Source: Natronorubrum sulfidifaciens JCM 14089 (GTDB taxonomy: Archaea > Halobacteriota > Halobacteria > Halobacteriales > Natrialbaceae). From it: a DNA stretch of 64,000 nucleotides. Where the stretch lies: contig NZ_AOHX01000025.1 of assembly GCF_000337735.1 (NCBI RefSeq), positions 106,539 through 170,538 of the forward strand, in the 5' to 3' direction. Positions within the stretch are counted from its first letter, which is position 1, and every line of letters begins with the position of its first letter. The position numbers and the translations under genes are program-made. This document shows positions 1 through 8,663 of the stretch, piece by piece. The notes beneath the pieces were generated by a model. It had not been told where the DNA came from. It was given only the letters and a program-made list of their open reading frames with translations, and did not search any database.

Positions 1-1
1 C

Positions 2-478
2 GCCGACGGCCTCGCCATCGCACAAGCGATCACCGAGCACATCCACGATGCGGTCGGTGCGACGACGCTGTTTGCGACCCACCACCATCCGCTGACCGAA
101 CTGGCTGACGACCTCGAGGCCGCGTTCACGCTCCACTTCGAAGTCGAACAGGACGACGGCGAGGTCGTCTTCCACCACGAAATCGCCCCCGGGGCGGCGA
201 CGGGCTCCTACGGCGTCGAGGTGGCGACCGCTGCCGGGGTTCCCGAAACCGTCGTCGAACGATCGCGTGAACTCGTCTCAGCGGCCGCGAAGACACCGAA
301 CGACACCGTCGAGACAGCTACGGACACCGACTCGAGCGCGCCGACACAGGCGACGGCCGATGGCGGCGCGCTCCCGCCGGACCTCGCCGCCGAACTCCGT
401 GCCCTCGAGGTCGCCCATCTCACGCCGGTCGAGGCGCTGACGGAACTCGACCGGTTGCAGCGGCTGCTCGAGGAATGA
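2..478 (+). CDS. mutS: DNA mismatch repair protein MutS, C-terminal part (5' truncated by window edge)
   Basis: The open frame runs from the window edge and lacks the gene start. It begins after the Walker B region of the MutS ATPase, with DGLAIAQAITEHIHD followed by the family motif FATHHHPLTEL. An acidic, low-complexity linker (roughly residues 100-125 of the visible part) precedes a short C-terminal segment, LEVAHLTPVEALTELDRL, typical of MutS ends. MutS recognises mismatched bases and uses ATP to recruit downstream repair factors. The gene converges on nucS with an 82-bp gap. The family assignment is firm; which MutS paralogue it is cannot be decided from the C-terminus alone. Confidence 0.93.
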   Translation, partial: ADGLAIAQAITEHIHDAVGATTLFATHHHPLTELADDLEAAFTLHFEVEQDDGEVVFHHEIAPGAATGSYGVEVATAAGVPETVVERSRELVSAAAKTPNDTVETATDTDSSAPTQATADGGALPPDLAAELRALEVAHLTPVEALTELDRLQRLLEE

Positions 479-560
479 GGCGGCGACTGGACAGATAACA
501 CCGCTCACGGGGACGTCTCCAGCCTGAAACGGGAGTCACGTCACCGCAGCCAGCGCCGGC

Positions 561-1331
561 CTACTCGCTCGTCGGCTCGAGGGAAACGAACTCGAGGCCG
601 TGATCGACGAGTAGTCGGTCGGCGCGGTCGGTCACCGAGGGGGCGACCAGAATCCCGCGGATGTCGGCATCAGCGTGCAACTCACGTTCTAACGCGTCGA
701 CGTATCGCCGAAGTTGGCCCACGGCATCCGGGCCAACGCGGCGGCGTTTGAGTTCGACGACGACGGTTCGGCCGGCCGCGTCCTCACCGTAGATGTCGAC
801 AGCACCCGCGGCCGTCTCGCGTTCGGTCGCAAGCGGTTTAAAGCCGGCCTCGAGCAGCGCTGGCTCCTCGAGGATTCGCTGGCGGAGGTCCGCTTCGGTG
901 CCCGACAGCGTGAGATCGGTCTCGTCGGTGCCCGAAAACGCCGAGACCTGCAACACGTCCTGAAAGCGAACGCACAATCGCTCCTCGGGTGTCGACCGGA
1001 CGCTTTCGAGGACGAGCGCATCCTCGCCGTCCCCATCGGCGGGACGATCACAGAACACGTCGTGTGTACAGCCCGGCGGCTGCCAGTTGACCGGCTGTTG
1101 GCCTTCGTCGGTGTGGACCAGCGCTGCCCCGTCGGGCTTGAGCATCACGTGGCGATCGCCCGCCTCGAGCGTGCTCGAGGCCCGCCCCTCGTAGTCGACG
1201 GTACAGCGGCCGAAGACGGTCACTAACGCGGCGCGCTCGAGCCCGTCGGCAATGGCCTCACAGGCAGCCTCGAGTGCGGGCTGCTCGAGCGTGACGGCCC
1301 GTGCGGCAGATGTCGATGTCCCAGCAGTCAC
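561..1331 (-). CDS. nucS: Endonuclease NucS (EndoMS)
   Basis: A 256-aa protein of normal NucS length. The N-terminal half matches the DNA-binding beta domain. The C-terminal half carries the PD-(D/E)xK nuclease core: Asp179 in GAVDIYG and Glu193/Lys195 in VVELKRRR, followed by GQLRRYVDALERE. NucS cleaves branched or mismatched DNA and is a mismatch-specific endonuclease (EndoMS) in several archaea and actinobacteria. In many archaea it works with the sliding clamp. It converges on mutS, which places two mismatch-handling genes side by side. Confidence 0.93.
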   Translation of the reverse strand: MTAGTSTSAARAVTLEQPALEAACEAIADGLERAALVTVFGRCTVDYEGRASSTLEAGDRHVMLKPDGAALVHTDEGQQPVNWQPPGCTHDVFCDRPADGDGEDALVLESVRSTPEERLCVRFQDVLQVSAFSGTDETDLTLSGTEADLRQRILEEPALLEAGFKPLATERETAAGAVDIYGEDAAGRTVVVELKRRRVGPDAVGQLRRYVDALERELHADADIRGILVAPSVTDRADRLLVDHGLEFVSLEPTSE

Positions 1332-1460
1332 TGCAACAGCGTAGCTGTCGAGTGGGCAAAAACGATCCGGACTGCCCGAGAGACGACCAAACGGTCGAAT
1401 CCGGGACTGTCAGCGCGTGTCAAAAAGCCTTATGGCCATACATCCACGCGTTCGAACTGA

Positions 1461-2015
1461 ATGACGAACGGACACAACCGCCGACGGTTTCTCCAGCTCA
1501 CCGGCACCGGCGCTGTTGCATCACTTGCTGGCTGTACCGATCTCGGACTGTTGAGTGACGACGAAGCCGACGAGCGGCTGACCGCCATCGTCGAACCGGA
1601 TCAGGCTGCTGTCGAAGCACTTTACGACGACCTCGAGTCGGGCGAGATCGACGAGATGGAGTTCCAACAGCGCGCTCAGGAACTGCAAGAGGAGACGATC
1701 GCGGAGTTCGAAGCGTATGCGGACGACGAAGACATCCAGATCGACGAGTCCACGACGGAAGGTGCCGGGCTGTATCTGATCGACGGCCCGGACGAGGCGA
1801 TTCTCAGCGCCCTCCGAAGCGGCCCCGTCACCGTACTGTACGGCAGCGATGCCTACGACCTGATCCTCGAACAGCAGGCACAGCAACAGCAACAACAAGA
1901 ACAGCCCGAGCTGGACGAAGACGACCTCGAGGAGCAACTCGAGGACGAACTCGAAGACGATGGCAGCACCGAGGAGGACACTGACGACGAAAGCGACGCC
2001 GAAGACGACGAGTAA
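1461..2015 (+). CDS. Haloarchaeal Tat lipoprotein with Q-rich stretch and acidic tail, function unknown
   Basis: 184 aa. The N-terminus is a twin-arginine lipoprotein signal (NRRRFLQLTG, lipobox SLAGC with Cys25), so the mature protein should be folded in the cytoplasm and anchored outside the membrane. The middle part has mixed hydrophobic/acidic content (a VEPDQAAVEALYDDLESG region and a YLIDGPDEAILSALRSGPVTVLYG region). A Gln run (QAQQQQQQEQ) and a purely Asp/Glu tail of about 30 residues follow. A TATA-like CCTTATGG lies about 28 nt upstream of the ATG. I do not recognise the family. Confidence 0.8.
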   Translation: MTNGHNRRRFLQLTGTGAVASLAGCTDLGLLSDDEADERLTAIVEPDQAAVEALYDDLESGEIDEMEFQQRAQELQEETIAEFEAYADDEDIQIDESTTEGAGLYLIDGPDEAILSALRSGPVTVLYGSDAYDLILEQQAQQQQQQEQPELDEDDLEEQLEDELEDDGSTEEDTDDESDAEDDE

Positions 2016-2075
2016 CGTCACATCGCTCCCGCAGCGAAACGCTCGGCTCCCTCGTCACGCGATCGGGGCCGACGC

Positions 2076-2579
2076 TCACTCGGATTCAGCCGATCGGGCG
2101 TCGACGCTGAACGGACTCTCGCGTTCGGTCCAGTTCCAGCCCGGGAGCCGTTCCTGAAAGCCGGCCGCGAGTGCCGCCTCGAGGTCGTCCACACCCGCGT
2201 TTTCGTTCTCGTCCCCGTGGACCTGTACGTCGGCGTAGTGAAAGGTTGCCTCGCCGAGTGTCCGCAGGGGCTGGGTGCCGGCGATTGTCGCTGCAAGCTC
2301 GCGGCCGAGGATCTCATCGACGACGAAGCCGGGATAGTCGCCCTCAACGTCGATCTCCCGGAGAATCGCGACCATCGCGGCGACGTTGACCGCCAGATCA
2401 CCGTCGGCAAAGACGGCGTCGACTGCCTCGAGATACTGGGCTTCGGTGACGTGATCGACATCCGTCTCGAAGACGTCACCGAGGTCGTCGCGGACGTGGT
2501 TGATGATCGGGACGACGGTCTCAGCTCGGTCTGCAACCCAGTTTCGCTCCATCACGACACGCTCCGGTGTGAGTTCCAT
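2076..2579 (-). CDS. Conserved-looking haloarchaeal protein, function unknown
   Basis: 167 aa starting MELTPERVVMERNWVADRAE. This start is preferred over a longer upstream frame because the upstream 98 residues are Arg/Cys-rich and non-haloarchaeal in composition, and because a TATAAAAG box on this strand (plus positions 2620-2629) sits about 40 nt upstream. The protein is acidic and mainly helical, with no membrane segment or catalytic motif I can identify. It is divergent from the aCPSF1 gene. No function is assigned. Confidence 0.72.
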   Translation of the reverse strand: MELTPERVVMERNWVADRAETVVPIINHVRDDLGDVFETDVDHVTEAQYLEAVDAVFADGDLAVNVAAMVAILREIDVEGDYPGFVVDEILGRELAATIAGTQPLRTLGEATFHYADVQVHGDENENAGVDDLEAALAAGFQERLPGWNWTERESPFSVDARSAESE

Positions 2580-2915
2580 ACCCCCTGTTTGTGACGGATC
2601 ATCCTGATGTTTGCGAAGGCTTTTATACCGCGCAAGCAGTAGCGTCGAATAAGCGGGTTCTCCCTGGAATCTTCCCGCACGAACCAGGATAACCGACCTG
2701 GGAGCGTGTTCGTACACACGGCATAACGCGATGATTTGGGATACTGGACGGTATATGATCACTGTTGTCACACAACGACAGCGTGGATCTCTGACATCGA
2801 GAGCAACACACAGCGACCGTCGCTTGGCTGGTCTCGAGTCGCAGTTCCCAATCGCGTCCGGCCGACAGAACACCGGCTCCCGGCGGCGAGTTCACGCAAG
2901 CCACAATCGGCGATT
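2580..2915. other. Intergenic region between divergent genes
   Basis: 336 bp without a convincing gene. A TATA element (CTTTTATACC, 2620-2629) reads best as the minus-strand promoter of the 167-aa gene. A weaker GGTATATGAT at about 2749 could serve the aCPSF1 gene with a leader of roughly 140 nt. Codon bias in the short frames here is poor. Confidence 0.55.
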
Positions 2916-4853
2916 ATGAGTACTGTAGAGCAGCAACTCGACGATTTGAAAGCAGAGATCACGAGCGAGTTACCGAACGATATCTCGGTCTCCTCGGTGA
3001 AATACGAAGGCCCCGAACTGGTGGTCTACACGCGCGATCCGAAGAAGTTCGCCCAGCAGGGCGACCTCGTTCGGAAACTCGCGAGTAAACTTCGCAAACG
3101 GATTACCATCCGACCTGATCCATCCGTTCTCTCACGGCCTAACGAGGCCCGCGAGGAGATCATGGGTGTGATCCCCGACGAAGCGGGCGTTACGGACCTC
3201 GATTTTCATGCCGACACCGGCGAAGTCGTAATCGAGGCCGAAAAGCCCGGCATGGTCATCGGTCGCCACGGTTCGACGCTTCGCGAGATTACGAAAAACG
3301 TCGGCTGGACGCCCGAAGTCGTCCGGACGCCACCGATCGAATCCTCGACGGTCTCAAACGTCCGCAGCTTCCTCAAACAGGAACGTGACGAACGACGGGA
3401 CATCTTGGAGAAAGTTGGCCGACAGATCCACCGCGAGGAGATGTCCGACGACGAGTACGTCCGCATCACCACACTGGGATGTTGCCGTGAAGTCGGTCGC
3501 GCGTCATTTATCATTTCGACGCCGGAAACACGCATCCTCGTCGACTGTGGCGACAAGCCCGGCGCAGAGGGCGAGGTCCCGTATCTCCACGCCCCCGAGG
3601 CGCTTGGCGCAGGACCACAGACGATCGACGCCGTCGTCCTCACCCACGCCCACCTCGACCACTCCGCACTTATCCCGCTGCTGTTCAAATACGGCTACGA
3701 CGGCCCGATTTACTGTACCGAGCCAACGCGAGATCTGATGGGCCTGCTCACGCTCGACTATCTGGACGTCGCGGCCAAAGAAGGCCGCACGCCACCGTAC
3801 GAAAGCGAGCAGGTTCGCGAAGCGATCAAACACACCATCCCCCTCGAGTACGGCGACGTCACGGACATCGCCCCCGACGTCAAACTCACCTTCCACAACG
3901 CGGGCCACATTCTCGGCTCCGCGGTGAGTCACTTCCACATCGGCGATGGCCTCTACAACGTCGCGTTCTCCGGCGACATTCATTACGACGACACCCGCCT
4001 GTTCAACGGTGCCGTCAACGACTTCCCCCGCGTCGAGACGCTCGTCCTCGAGTCGACCTACGGCGGTCGCAACGACTATCAGACCGATCAAGCGGATTCC
4101 GAAGAGCACCTCAAGAAAGTCATCAACGAGACCTACGAGAAAGGCGGCAAGGTCGTCATTCCCGCCTTCGCTGTCGGCCGATCACAGGAGATCATGCTCG
4201 TCATCGAGGAGGCGATGCGCAGCGGCGACATTCCCGAGATGCCGGTCCATCTCGACGGGATGATCTGGGAGGCCACCGCGATTCACACGACCTATCCCGA
4301 GTACCTGCGAGACGACCTCCGCGACCGGATCTTCCACGACGACGAGAACCCCTTCCTCGCCGAAGAGTTCAACCACATCGACGCCGGTGAGGAAGAGCGC
4401 CAAGACGTCGCCGACGGCGAGCCCTGTATCATCCTTTCGACGTCAGGGATGGTCACCGGCGGCCCGATCATGTCCTGGCTCGGCCACATCGGCCCCGACC
4501 CGGACTCGACGCTCGTCTTCGTCGGTTACCAGGCCCAGGGAACCCTCGGTCGCCGCATCCAGAACGGCTGGGACGAGATCCCGACCAGCGAAGTCGGTGC
4601 CATGGGTAACAACGGCGGTGGACGTGGCACCCTCTCGCTGAACATGGACGTCGAAACCGTCGACGGCTTCTCCGGCCACGCCGACCGAGCCGGCCTCGAG
4701 AACTTCGTCAAGACGATGAACCCGCGCCCCGAGAAGGTGCTCTGTGTCCACGGCGACGAACGCTCGACACAGGACCTCTCGAGCGCACTGTACCACGACT
4801 ACAACATTCGGACGTTCGCGCCGAAGAACTTAGAGACGTTCCGCTTCCTCTAA
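2916..4853 (+). CDS. Archaeal CPSF1-type beta-CASP ribonuclease (aCPSF1/FttA)
   Basis: 645 aa from the ATG at 2916 (MSTVEQQLDDLKAEITSEL), the usual length of aCPSF1. Two KH-type RNA-binding domains occupy about residues 1-150, including GMVIGRHGSTL near residue 111. The metallo-beta-lactamase core has HAHLDH near residue 245 and HNAGHILGSA near 327. The beta-CASP part has PAFAVGRSQE near 413 and GFSGHADRAG near 584, which supplies late metal ligands. This enzyme cleaves RNA 3' ends and in methanogens drives transcription termination (FttA). The upstream in-frame extension lacks haloarchaeal codon bias and is not included. Confidence 0.96.
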   Translation: MSTVEQQLDDLKAEITSELPNDISVSSVKYEGPELVVYTRDPKKFAQQGDLVRKLASKLRKRITIRPDPSVLSRPNEAREEIMGVIPDEAGVTDLDFHADTGEVVIEAEKPGMVIGRHGSTLREITKNVGWTPEVVRTPPIESSTVSNVRSFLKQERDERRDILEKVGRQIHREEMSDDEYVRITTLGCCREVGRASFIISTPETRILVDCGDKPGAEGEVPYLHAPEALGAGPQTIDAVVLTHAHLDHSALIPLLFKYGYDGPIYCTEPTRDLMGLLTLDYLDVAAKEGRTPPYESEQVREAIKHTIPLEYGDVTDIAPDVKLTFHNAGHILGSAVSHFHIGDGLYNVAFSGDIHYDDTRLFNGAVNDFPRVETLVLESTYGGRNDYQTDQADSEEHLKKVINETYEKGGKVVIPAFAVGRSQEIMLVIEEAMRSGDIPEMPVHLDGMIWEATAIHTTYPEYLRDDLRDRIFHDDENPFLAEEFNHIDAGEEERQDVADGEPCIILSTSGMVTGGPIMSWLGHIGPDPDSTLVFVGYQAQGTLGRRIQNGWDEIPTSEVGAMGNNGGGRGTLSLNMDVETVDGFSGHADRAGLENFVKTMNPRPEKVLCVHGDERSTQDLSSALYHDYNIRTFAPKNLETFRFL

Positions 4854-4871
4854 CGCTGCGGAGGCGACCGG

Positions 4872-5540
4872 TCACTCGTTTTCGGCAGACTCCATCGACT
4901 CCCAGCGGCCCTCGTGGACGAGCGCGTCGACGTCTATGCGCTCGCGCCACCCTTCCTGCTGGAGCACGGGCTCCTCGGGGAAGCCGTCCTCGGGGTAGCC
5001 CAGACAGAGGTACGCGACCGGTTTGACGTGGGGCGGAATCCCGAGTACCTCCTGTACCTCGTAGGGGTAGAGCACGCTCACCCAGCCGACGCCGACGCCT
5101 TCTGCGCGAGCGGCCAGCCAGAGGTTCTGGACTGCCAGACACGTCGAGTAGACGTCCGTCCGTTTCATCGAACTCCGACCGAGCACGTGGGGTGCCCCGC
5201 GGGTCGGGTCGCAGGTCACGCAGATGTTGATCGGCGACTCGCGGATCCCCTCGAGTTTCAACGCGGCGTACTCCGATCGCGTCGGCTCTTCGTACCCCTC
5301 TCGGGCGGCCGCGATGGCGCGGTCGGCGATCTCGGCGATCTCGGTTTTCGTCTCGTCGTCTCGGACGACGATAAGGTCCCAGGGCTGTGAGAAGCCGACG
5401 CTCGGGGCGTGGTGGGCCGCCTGAATGAGTCGCTCGAGGATATCCTCGGGGATCGGGTCGTTTCGAAACCGGCGAATGTCCCGACGGGCGTAGATGGTCT
5501 TGTAGACTGCGTCTCGCTCGTCGTCGGTGAATGAAACCAT
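4872..5540 (-). CDS. bluB: 5,6-dimethylbenzimidazole synthase BluB-like nitroreductase
   Basis: 222 aa from the ATG at 5540. A TTTATGCAA box 23-32 nt upstream supports this leaderless start over a TTG five codons earlier. The protein is a nitroreductase-fold flavoenzyme. RRDIRRFRNDPIP, HHAPSVGFSQPWDLIVV and the late AVQNLWLAARAEGVGVGWVS match BluB rather than generic NADH oxidases. BluB uses FMNH2 and O2 to fragment the flavin to the lower ligand of B12. The gene ends 18 bp from the convergent aCPSF1 gene. No other cobalamin gene is in the window. Confidence 0.88.
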   Translation of the reverse strand: MVSFTDDERDAVYKTIYARRDIRRFRNDPIPEDILERLIQAAHHAPSVGFSQPWDLIVVRDDETKTEIAEIADRAIAAAREGYEEPTRSEYAALKLEGIRESPINICVTCDPTRGAPHVLGRSSMKRTDVYSTCLAVQNLWLAARAEGVGVGWVSVLYPYEVQEVLGIPPHVKPVAYLCLGYPEDGFPEEPVLQQEGWRERIDVDALVHEGRWESMESAENE

Positions 5541-5623
5541 CGTTTCAGCGGACAAATCAGAGTTGCATAAAGACAGTGATCGGGTGCGGACAGCGACGGA
5601 GGACCCCGAACGCGGGAACGCGT

Positions 5624-6436
5624 TCAGTCCGCCGTCTCGGAGGGATCGACGACCGCCCCCGTTTCGGGGTAGACGCCGACTTGCTCGCAGATATCGCCCA
5701 TCGGACAGGCGTCAGGGTCCTCGAGGCAGGCGGGCGTGCGGGCCGTACAGTACTCGCGGCCGAACTGAATCGACGCCGTGTGGCCGAAGCCACATTTGGC
5801 CGCGGGCACGTCTCGCTCGAGGACGGCGCGAACGGCCTCGTGGTCGGCATCGGGTGGGGCGATCCCCATGCGTCGATAGATGCGGTGGACGTGCGTGTCG
5901 ACGGGAAAGACGCCGCCGCGACCGCCCGCAAAAAGCAGGACACAGTCGGCGGTCTTGGGACCGACACCCCGGACGGAGAGGAGCGTATCACGAACCGTCG
6001 ACGGCGCTTCGTCTTTGACGAACGTATCGAACGCGGCGGCAGAGCCGAACTCCTCGAGGACCCACGCTGCTGTGTCGATGATCGTCTCGGACTTTTGGTT
6101 GTACAATCCGGCACCACTGATCGTTTCGGCAAGGATTGACTGCTCGGCGCTTGCAAGCGACTCGGCGAGGTCGATGTCGTCGCCCCCGTATGTACTCATC
6201 AGTTCGTCGTGGGCCGGCTGGCTCGCCTTGTCGCTCGTGTTCTGACTCAGGATCGTCCGGACGAGACAGACGAACGCATCCTGGCTGCCGCCGGTCTGGT
6301 CCCAGAATATCGACTCATCATCGTCGATCGTGACGGCGTTCTGTCCGCCGTCGATATTGTGTTCGGGAAAGCCACGATCGCCATAGCGATGGGCGAGGCG
6401 ATTCACGACGGTTTCTGCGCGAGAGTCTGTGGCCAT
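5624..6436 (-). CDS. nth: Endonuclease III (DNA glycosylase/AP lyase)
   Basis: 270 aa starting MATDSRAETVV. The helix-hairpin-helix RGVGPKTADCV contains the catalytic Lys (about 161), followed by the catalytic Asp180 in PVDTHVHRIYR. Four cysteines at about 230, 237, 244 and 250 form the [4Fe-4S] site, with spacing C-x6-C-x6-C-x5-C, so the second gap is longer than the usual two residues. The N-terminal 50 residues are more variable than in E. coli. It excises oxidised pyrimidines and nicks the resulting abasic site. A longer upstream frame is antisense to the DUF2270 gene and is rejected. Confidence 0.93.
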   Translation of the reverse strand: MATDSRAETVVNRLAHRYGDRGFPEHNIDGGQNAVTIDDDESIFWDQTGGSQDAFVCLVRTILSQNTSDKASQPAHDELMSTYGGDDIDLAESLASAEQSILAETISGAGLYNQKSETIIDTAAWVLEEFGSAAAFDTFVKDEAPSTVRDTLLSVRGVGPKTADCVLLFAGGRGGVFPVDTHVHRIYRRMGIAPPDADHEAVRAVLERDVPAAKCGFGHTASIQFGREYCTARTPACLEDPDACPMGDICEQVGVYPETGAVVDPSETAD

Positions 6437-6532
6437 CAGTAGAAGGTCGTGGATCGGTCGAACTAACGGTTGTGATCGACTGGCCGACAGGATCACCACG
6501 TTCTTTCGCCCTCGAGTCGCACGTAGGAGACG

Positions 6533-7237
6533 ATGGCGAAGCGATCCGCAAAAGACATCGATCCAACCGACGCCGAACACCGCGAGGTCGGCGCGGGCCT
6601 GCTCGAGGAACAGATGGGGCCGAGTTCGTCGCTGGCACACCTCTACCGCGGCGAAGTCCACCGGATGCAGGTCTGGCGGGAACGGCTCGATCAGACGACG
6701 AACTGGGCGGTAATCGTCATGAGTGCAATTCTTACGTGGGCGTTCTCGAGTCAGAACAACCCCCACTACATCATCTTGCTGGGTACGACGGCACTCGTCG
6801 CGTTCCTGTTCATTGAGGCCCACCGCTATCGTGGCTACGACATCTGGCGGGGGCGAGTCCGTATGTTCCAGCGAAACGTCTTCGCGTACGGCCTCGACGC
6901 CTCCGGCGGACTCGAGGACCCTGACTGGCGGAGCAAGCTCGGCCAGGACTACCGCAGACCGGTCATCAAGATCTCCCTCGAGGAATCGATCGCACACCGA
7001 CTGCGACGGATCTACCTGTTTCTGTTCACAGTCATGCTCGGGGCCTGGGGGACCCACGTCGTCTCGTTCGCGCCCCAGCCGTGGCCGGACAGCGCAGCGA
7101 TCGGCCCGCTGCCAGGGCTACTGGTGACTGGCATCATCGTCGCACTCTACCTCGTCGCCGTCGGAATTGCGTTCCGACCCCGCACGTGGCAGGCAGAAGA
7201 CGAACTCCACGAACAGGCCGTGGGCAGTCATCGGTGA
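6533..7237 (+). CDS. DUF2270 family membrane protein
   Basis: 234 aa. A hydrophilic N-terminus (about 1-55, with SSSLAHLYRGEVHRMQVWRERLD) is followed by four predicted membrane segments near residues 58-72, 79-97, 162-182 and 196-215. The loop RYRGYDIWRGRVRMFQRNVF between segments 2 and 3 is typical of DUF2270. No enzymatic motif is visible and the function is unknown. It is divergent from nth with a 96-bp gap. Confidence 0.86.
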   Translation: MAKRSAKDIDPTDAEHREVGAGLLEEQMGPSSSLAHLYRGEVHRMQVWRERLDQTTNWAVIVMSAILTWAFSSQNNPHYIILLGTTALVAFLFIEAHRYRGYDIWRGRVRMFQRNVFAYGLDASGGLEDPDWRSKLGQDYRRPVIKISLEESIAHRLRRIYLFLFTVMLGAWGTHVVSFAPQPWPDSAAIGPLPGLLVTGIIVALYLVAVGIAFRPRTWQAEDELHEQAVGSHR

Positions 7238-7266
7238 CAGCACCGAAATATCGACCTAAATCGCGC

Positions 7267-7680
7267 TCACTCCACGGTGATCGTCACCGTCGCCTCGGCC
7301 CCGTCGGCGAGAGCGGCGACGAGGTCGCGGTCGAATCCCTCGGCCGCGAAGGGGGCGTCGTTCATGATCGTCCGGTCGTCGACGTACTCGCTCGTTCGGC
7401 CGACCAGACTCCGCTCGTTCGTCAACTCGAGGTCGGGATCGCCCCGTCCCGACACCGAGTCCGTGTGGCCGCCGGCCTCGATCGTAACCGTAATCGTCGC
7501 CTCCCGATCCTGGCAGGCCGCAATAAAGTCGGGATCGAAGTCGGCGGGTGCGCGGTCGGCCTCGATTGCGAGGATGCAGTCTCCGGCGGGAGTGAGAAAG
7601 TCGTCGGTCGTGACCTCGAACGTGCTCGAGTGCTCGGCGGTGACGTGCTCGTGACCTCGAGCGTGGATAATTTCTTCCAT
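7267..7680 (-). CDS. DUF371 domain protein
   Basis: 137 aa starting MEEIIHARGHEHVTAEH. The sequence is beta-rich and matches the small archaeal DUF371 family: the HEHVTAEHSSTFEVTTDDFLT opening, then AGDCILAIEADRAPADF and a late MNDAPFAAEGFDRDLV. No membrane or signal segment is present. The function is unknown. It converges on the DUF2270 gene with a 29-bp gap. A longer upstream frame adds 23 residues rich in Ser/Arg and is not favoured. Confidence 0.85.
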   Translation of the reverse strand: MEEIIHARGHEHVTAEHSSTFEVTTDDFLTPAGDCILAIEADRAPADFDPDFIAACQDREATITVTIEAGGHTDSVSGRGDPDLELTNERSLVGRTSEYVDDRTIMNDAPFAAEGFDRDLVAALADGAEATVTITVE

Positions 7681-7831
7681 GCTCGAGGGTTCGGTGCCGG
7701 GCGGAAAACGGACTCGAATCACGGCCGCCCTGCTCGAGGCCGGGCACACCGATCTCGGACGTGTCTGTCAGTGCCGGTGCGATCGCGACCCGTCTCCCGG
7801 TTGTGCCGACACATCGGTACAGGAGTCCGTC

Positions 7832-8524
7832 TCAGTTCGCCGTGGACGCCGTCGCTGTCCGCTGGCGGGCTCGTTCGTGCTCCCGCCGGTGGGCCTCGAG
7901 GTCGAAGGACGTCTTCACGAGCACCATCACGGCGACAGCGCCGGTCGGTGCGCCGAACCACTCGAGCGGGATCGAACCGAGGACGATCGTCACGTGCAAG
8001 ACGACGATGCGCTCGAGAGGGTCGACCATGAGCGTTACCGGGCCGTTCCGCTCGAACTCCCGTGCACCGAGATAGTTGAGGCGGTAGGAGAGGACATGGT
8101 AAATGGCGAGGGAGACGGCCGCGACAACGACCGCGGACGGCGACGCGGTTGCCATATCCGGAAACTCGCTTGGCAGTCCGTACAACACGAACACGCCGTG
8201 GAAGAGCCAGAACGCGCCGAAATAGGTCCCAAAGTATCTCGCGATCGCCCGATTCGGCTTCCCGACGAACGACTCGAGCGTCCGTGGGGCCGTGTCGCCG
8301 ACCGAACTGATCTCCCACGCGGGCAGTTCGTCGGGATCGTCCGTACCCTCAGCACGACGGATCTTCGCGACGTAGGCCATCCCCAAGACGCCGCTCTCGA
8401 GCCAGTAGATCACCAGCAGCGAGTGCAGCGTCCAGCCGAAGAAAACGACGCCGACCAGTGAAACCAGATTCGCGACGACCACTCCGGCGGCGGCGATCCG
8501 AGAGCCGGTCCGGGACGAGCGCAT
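7832..8524 (-). CDS. DUF6498-like multi-pass membrane protein
   Basis: 230 aa starting MRSSRTGSRIAAAGVVVAN. Hydrophobic segments lie near residues 12-30, 32-48, 95-115, 125-150, 175-195 and 198-210, with WLESGVLGMAYVAKI after the second. The overall pattern fits the haloarchaeal DUF6498 family, which is only a tentative match from memory. The C-terminus is basic and hydrophilic (EAHRREHERARQRT). No enzymatic signature is visible. The 39-residue upstream in-frame extension is Arg/Gln-rich and lacks coding bias. Confidence 0.78.
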   Translation of the reverse strand: MRSSRTGSRIAAAGVVVANLVSLVGVVFFGWTLHSLLVIYWLESGVLGMAYVAKIRRAEGTDDPDELPAWEISSVGDTAPRTLESFVGKPNRAIARYFGTYFGAFWLFHGVFVLYGLPSEFPDMATASPSAVVVAAVSLAIYHVLSYRLNYLGAREFERNGPVTLMVDPLERIVVLHVTIVLGSIPLEWFGAPTGAVAVMVLVKTSFDLEAHRREHERARQRTATASTAN

Positions 8525-8663
8525 AGCGATCGATTCCCGTTCCTGAATGATAAACGGTCCGCCATGTTTCTGAGACTGCCGAAGCCGCTGTCGTCGAACA
8601 CGGTGGGCTCGAGTCGAGAGCATTCCAAGCCCGAACGGCAAGGGTCGAGTCGGCGGGCGGGTA

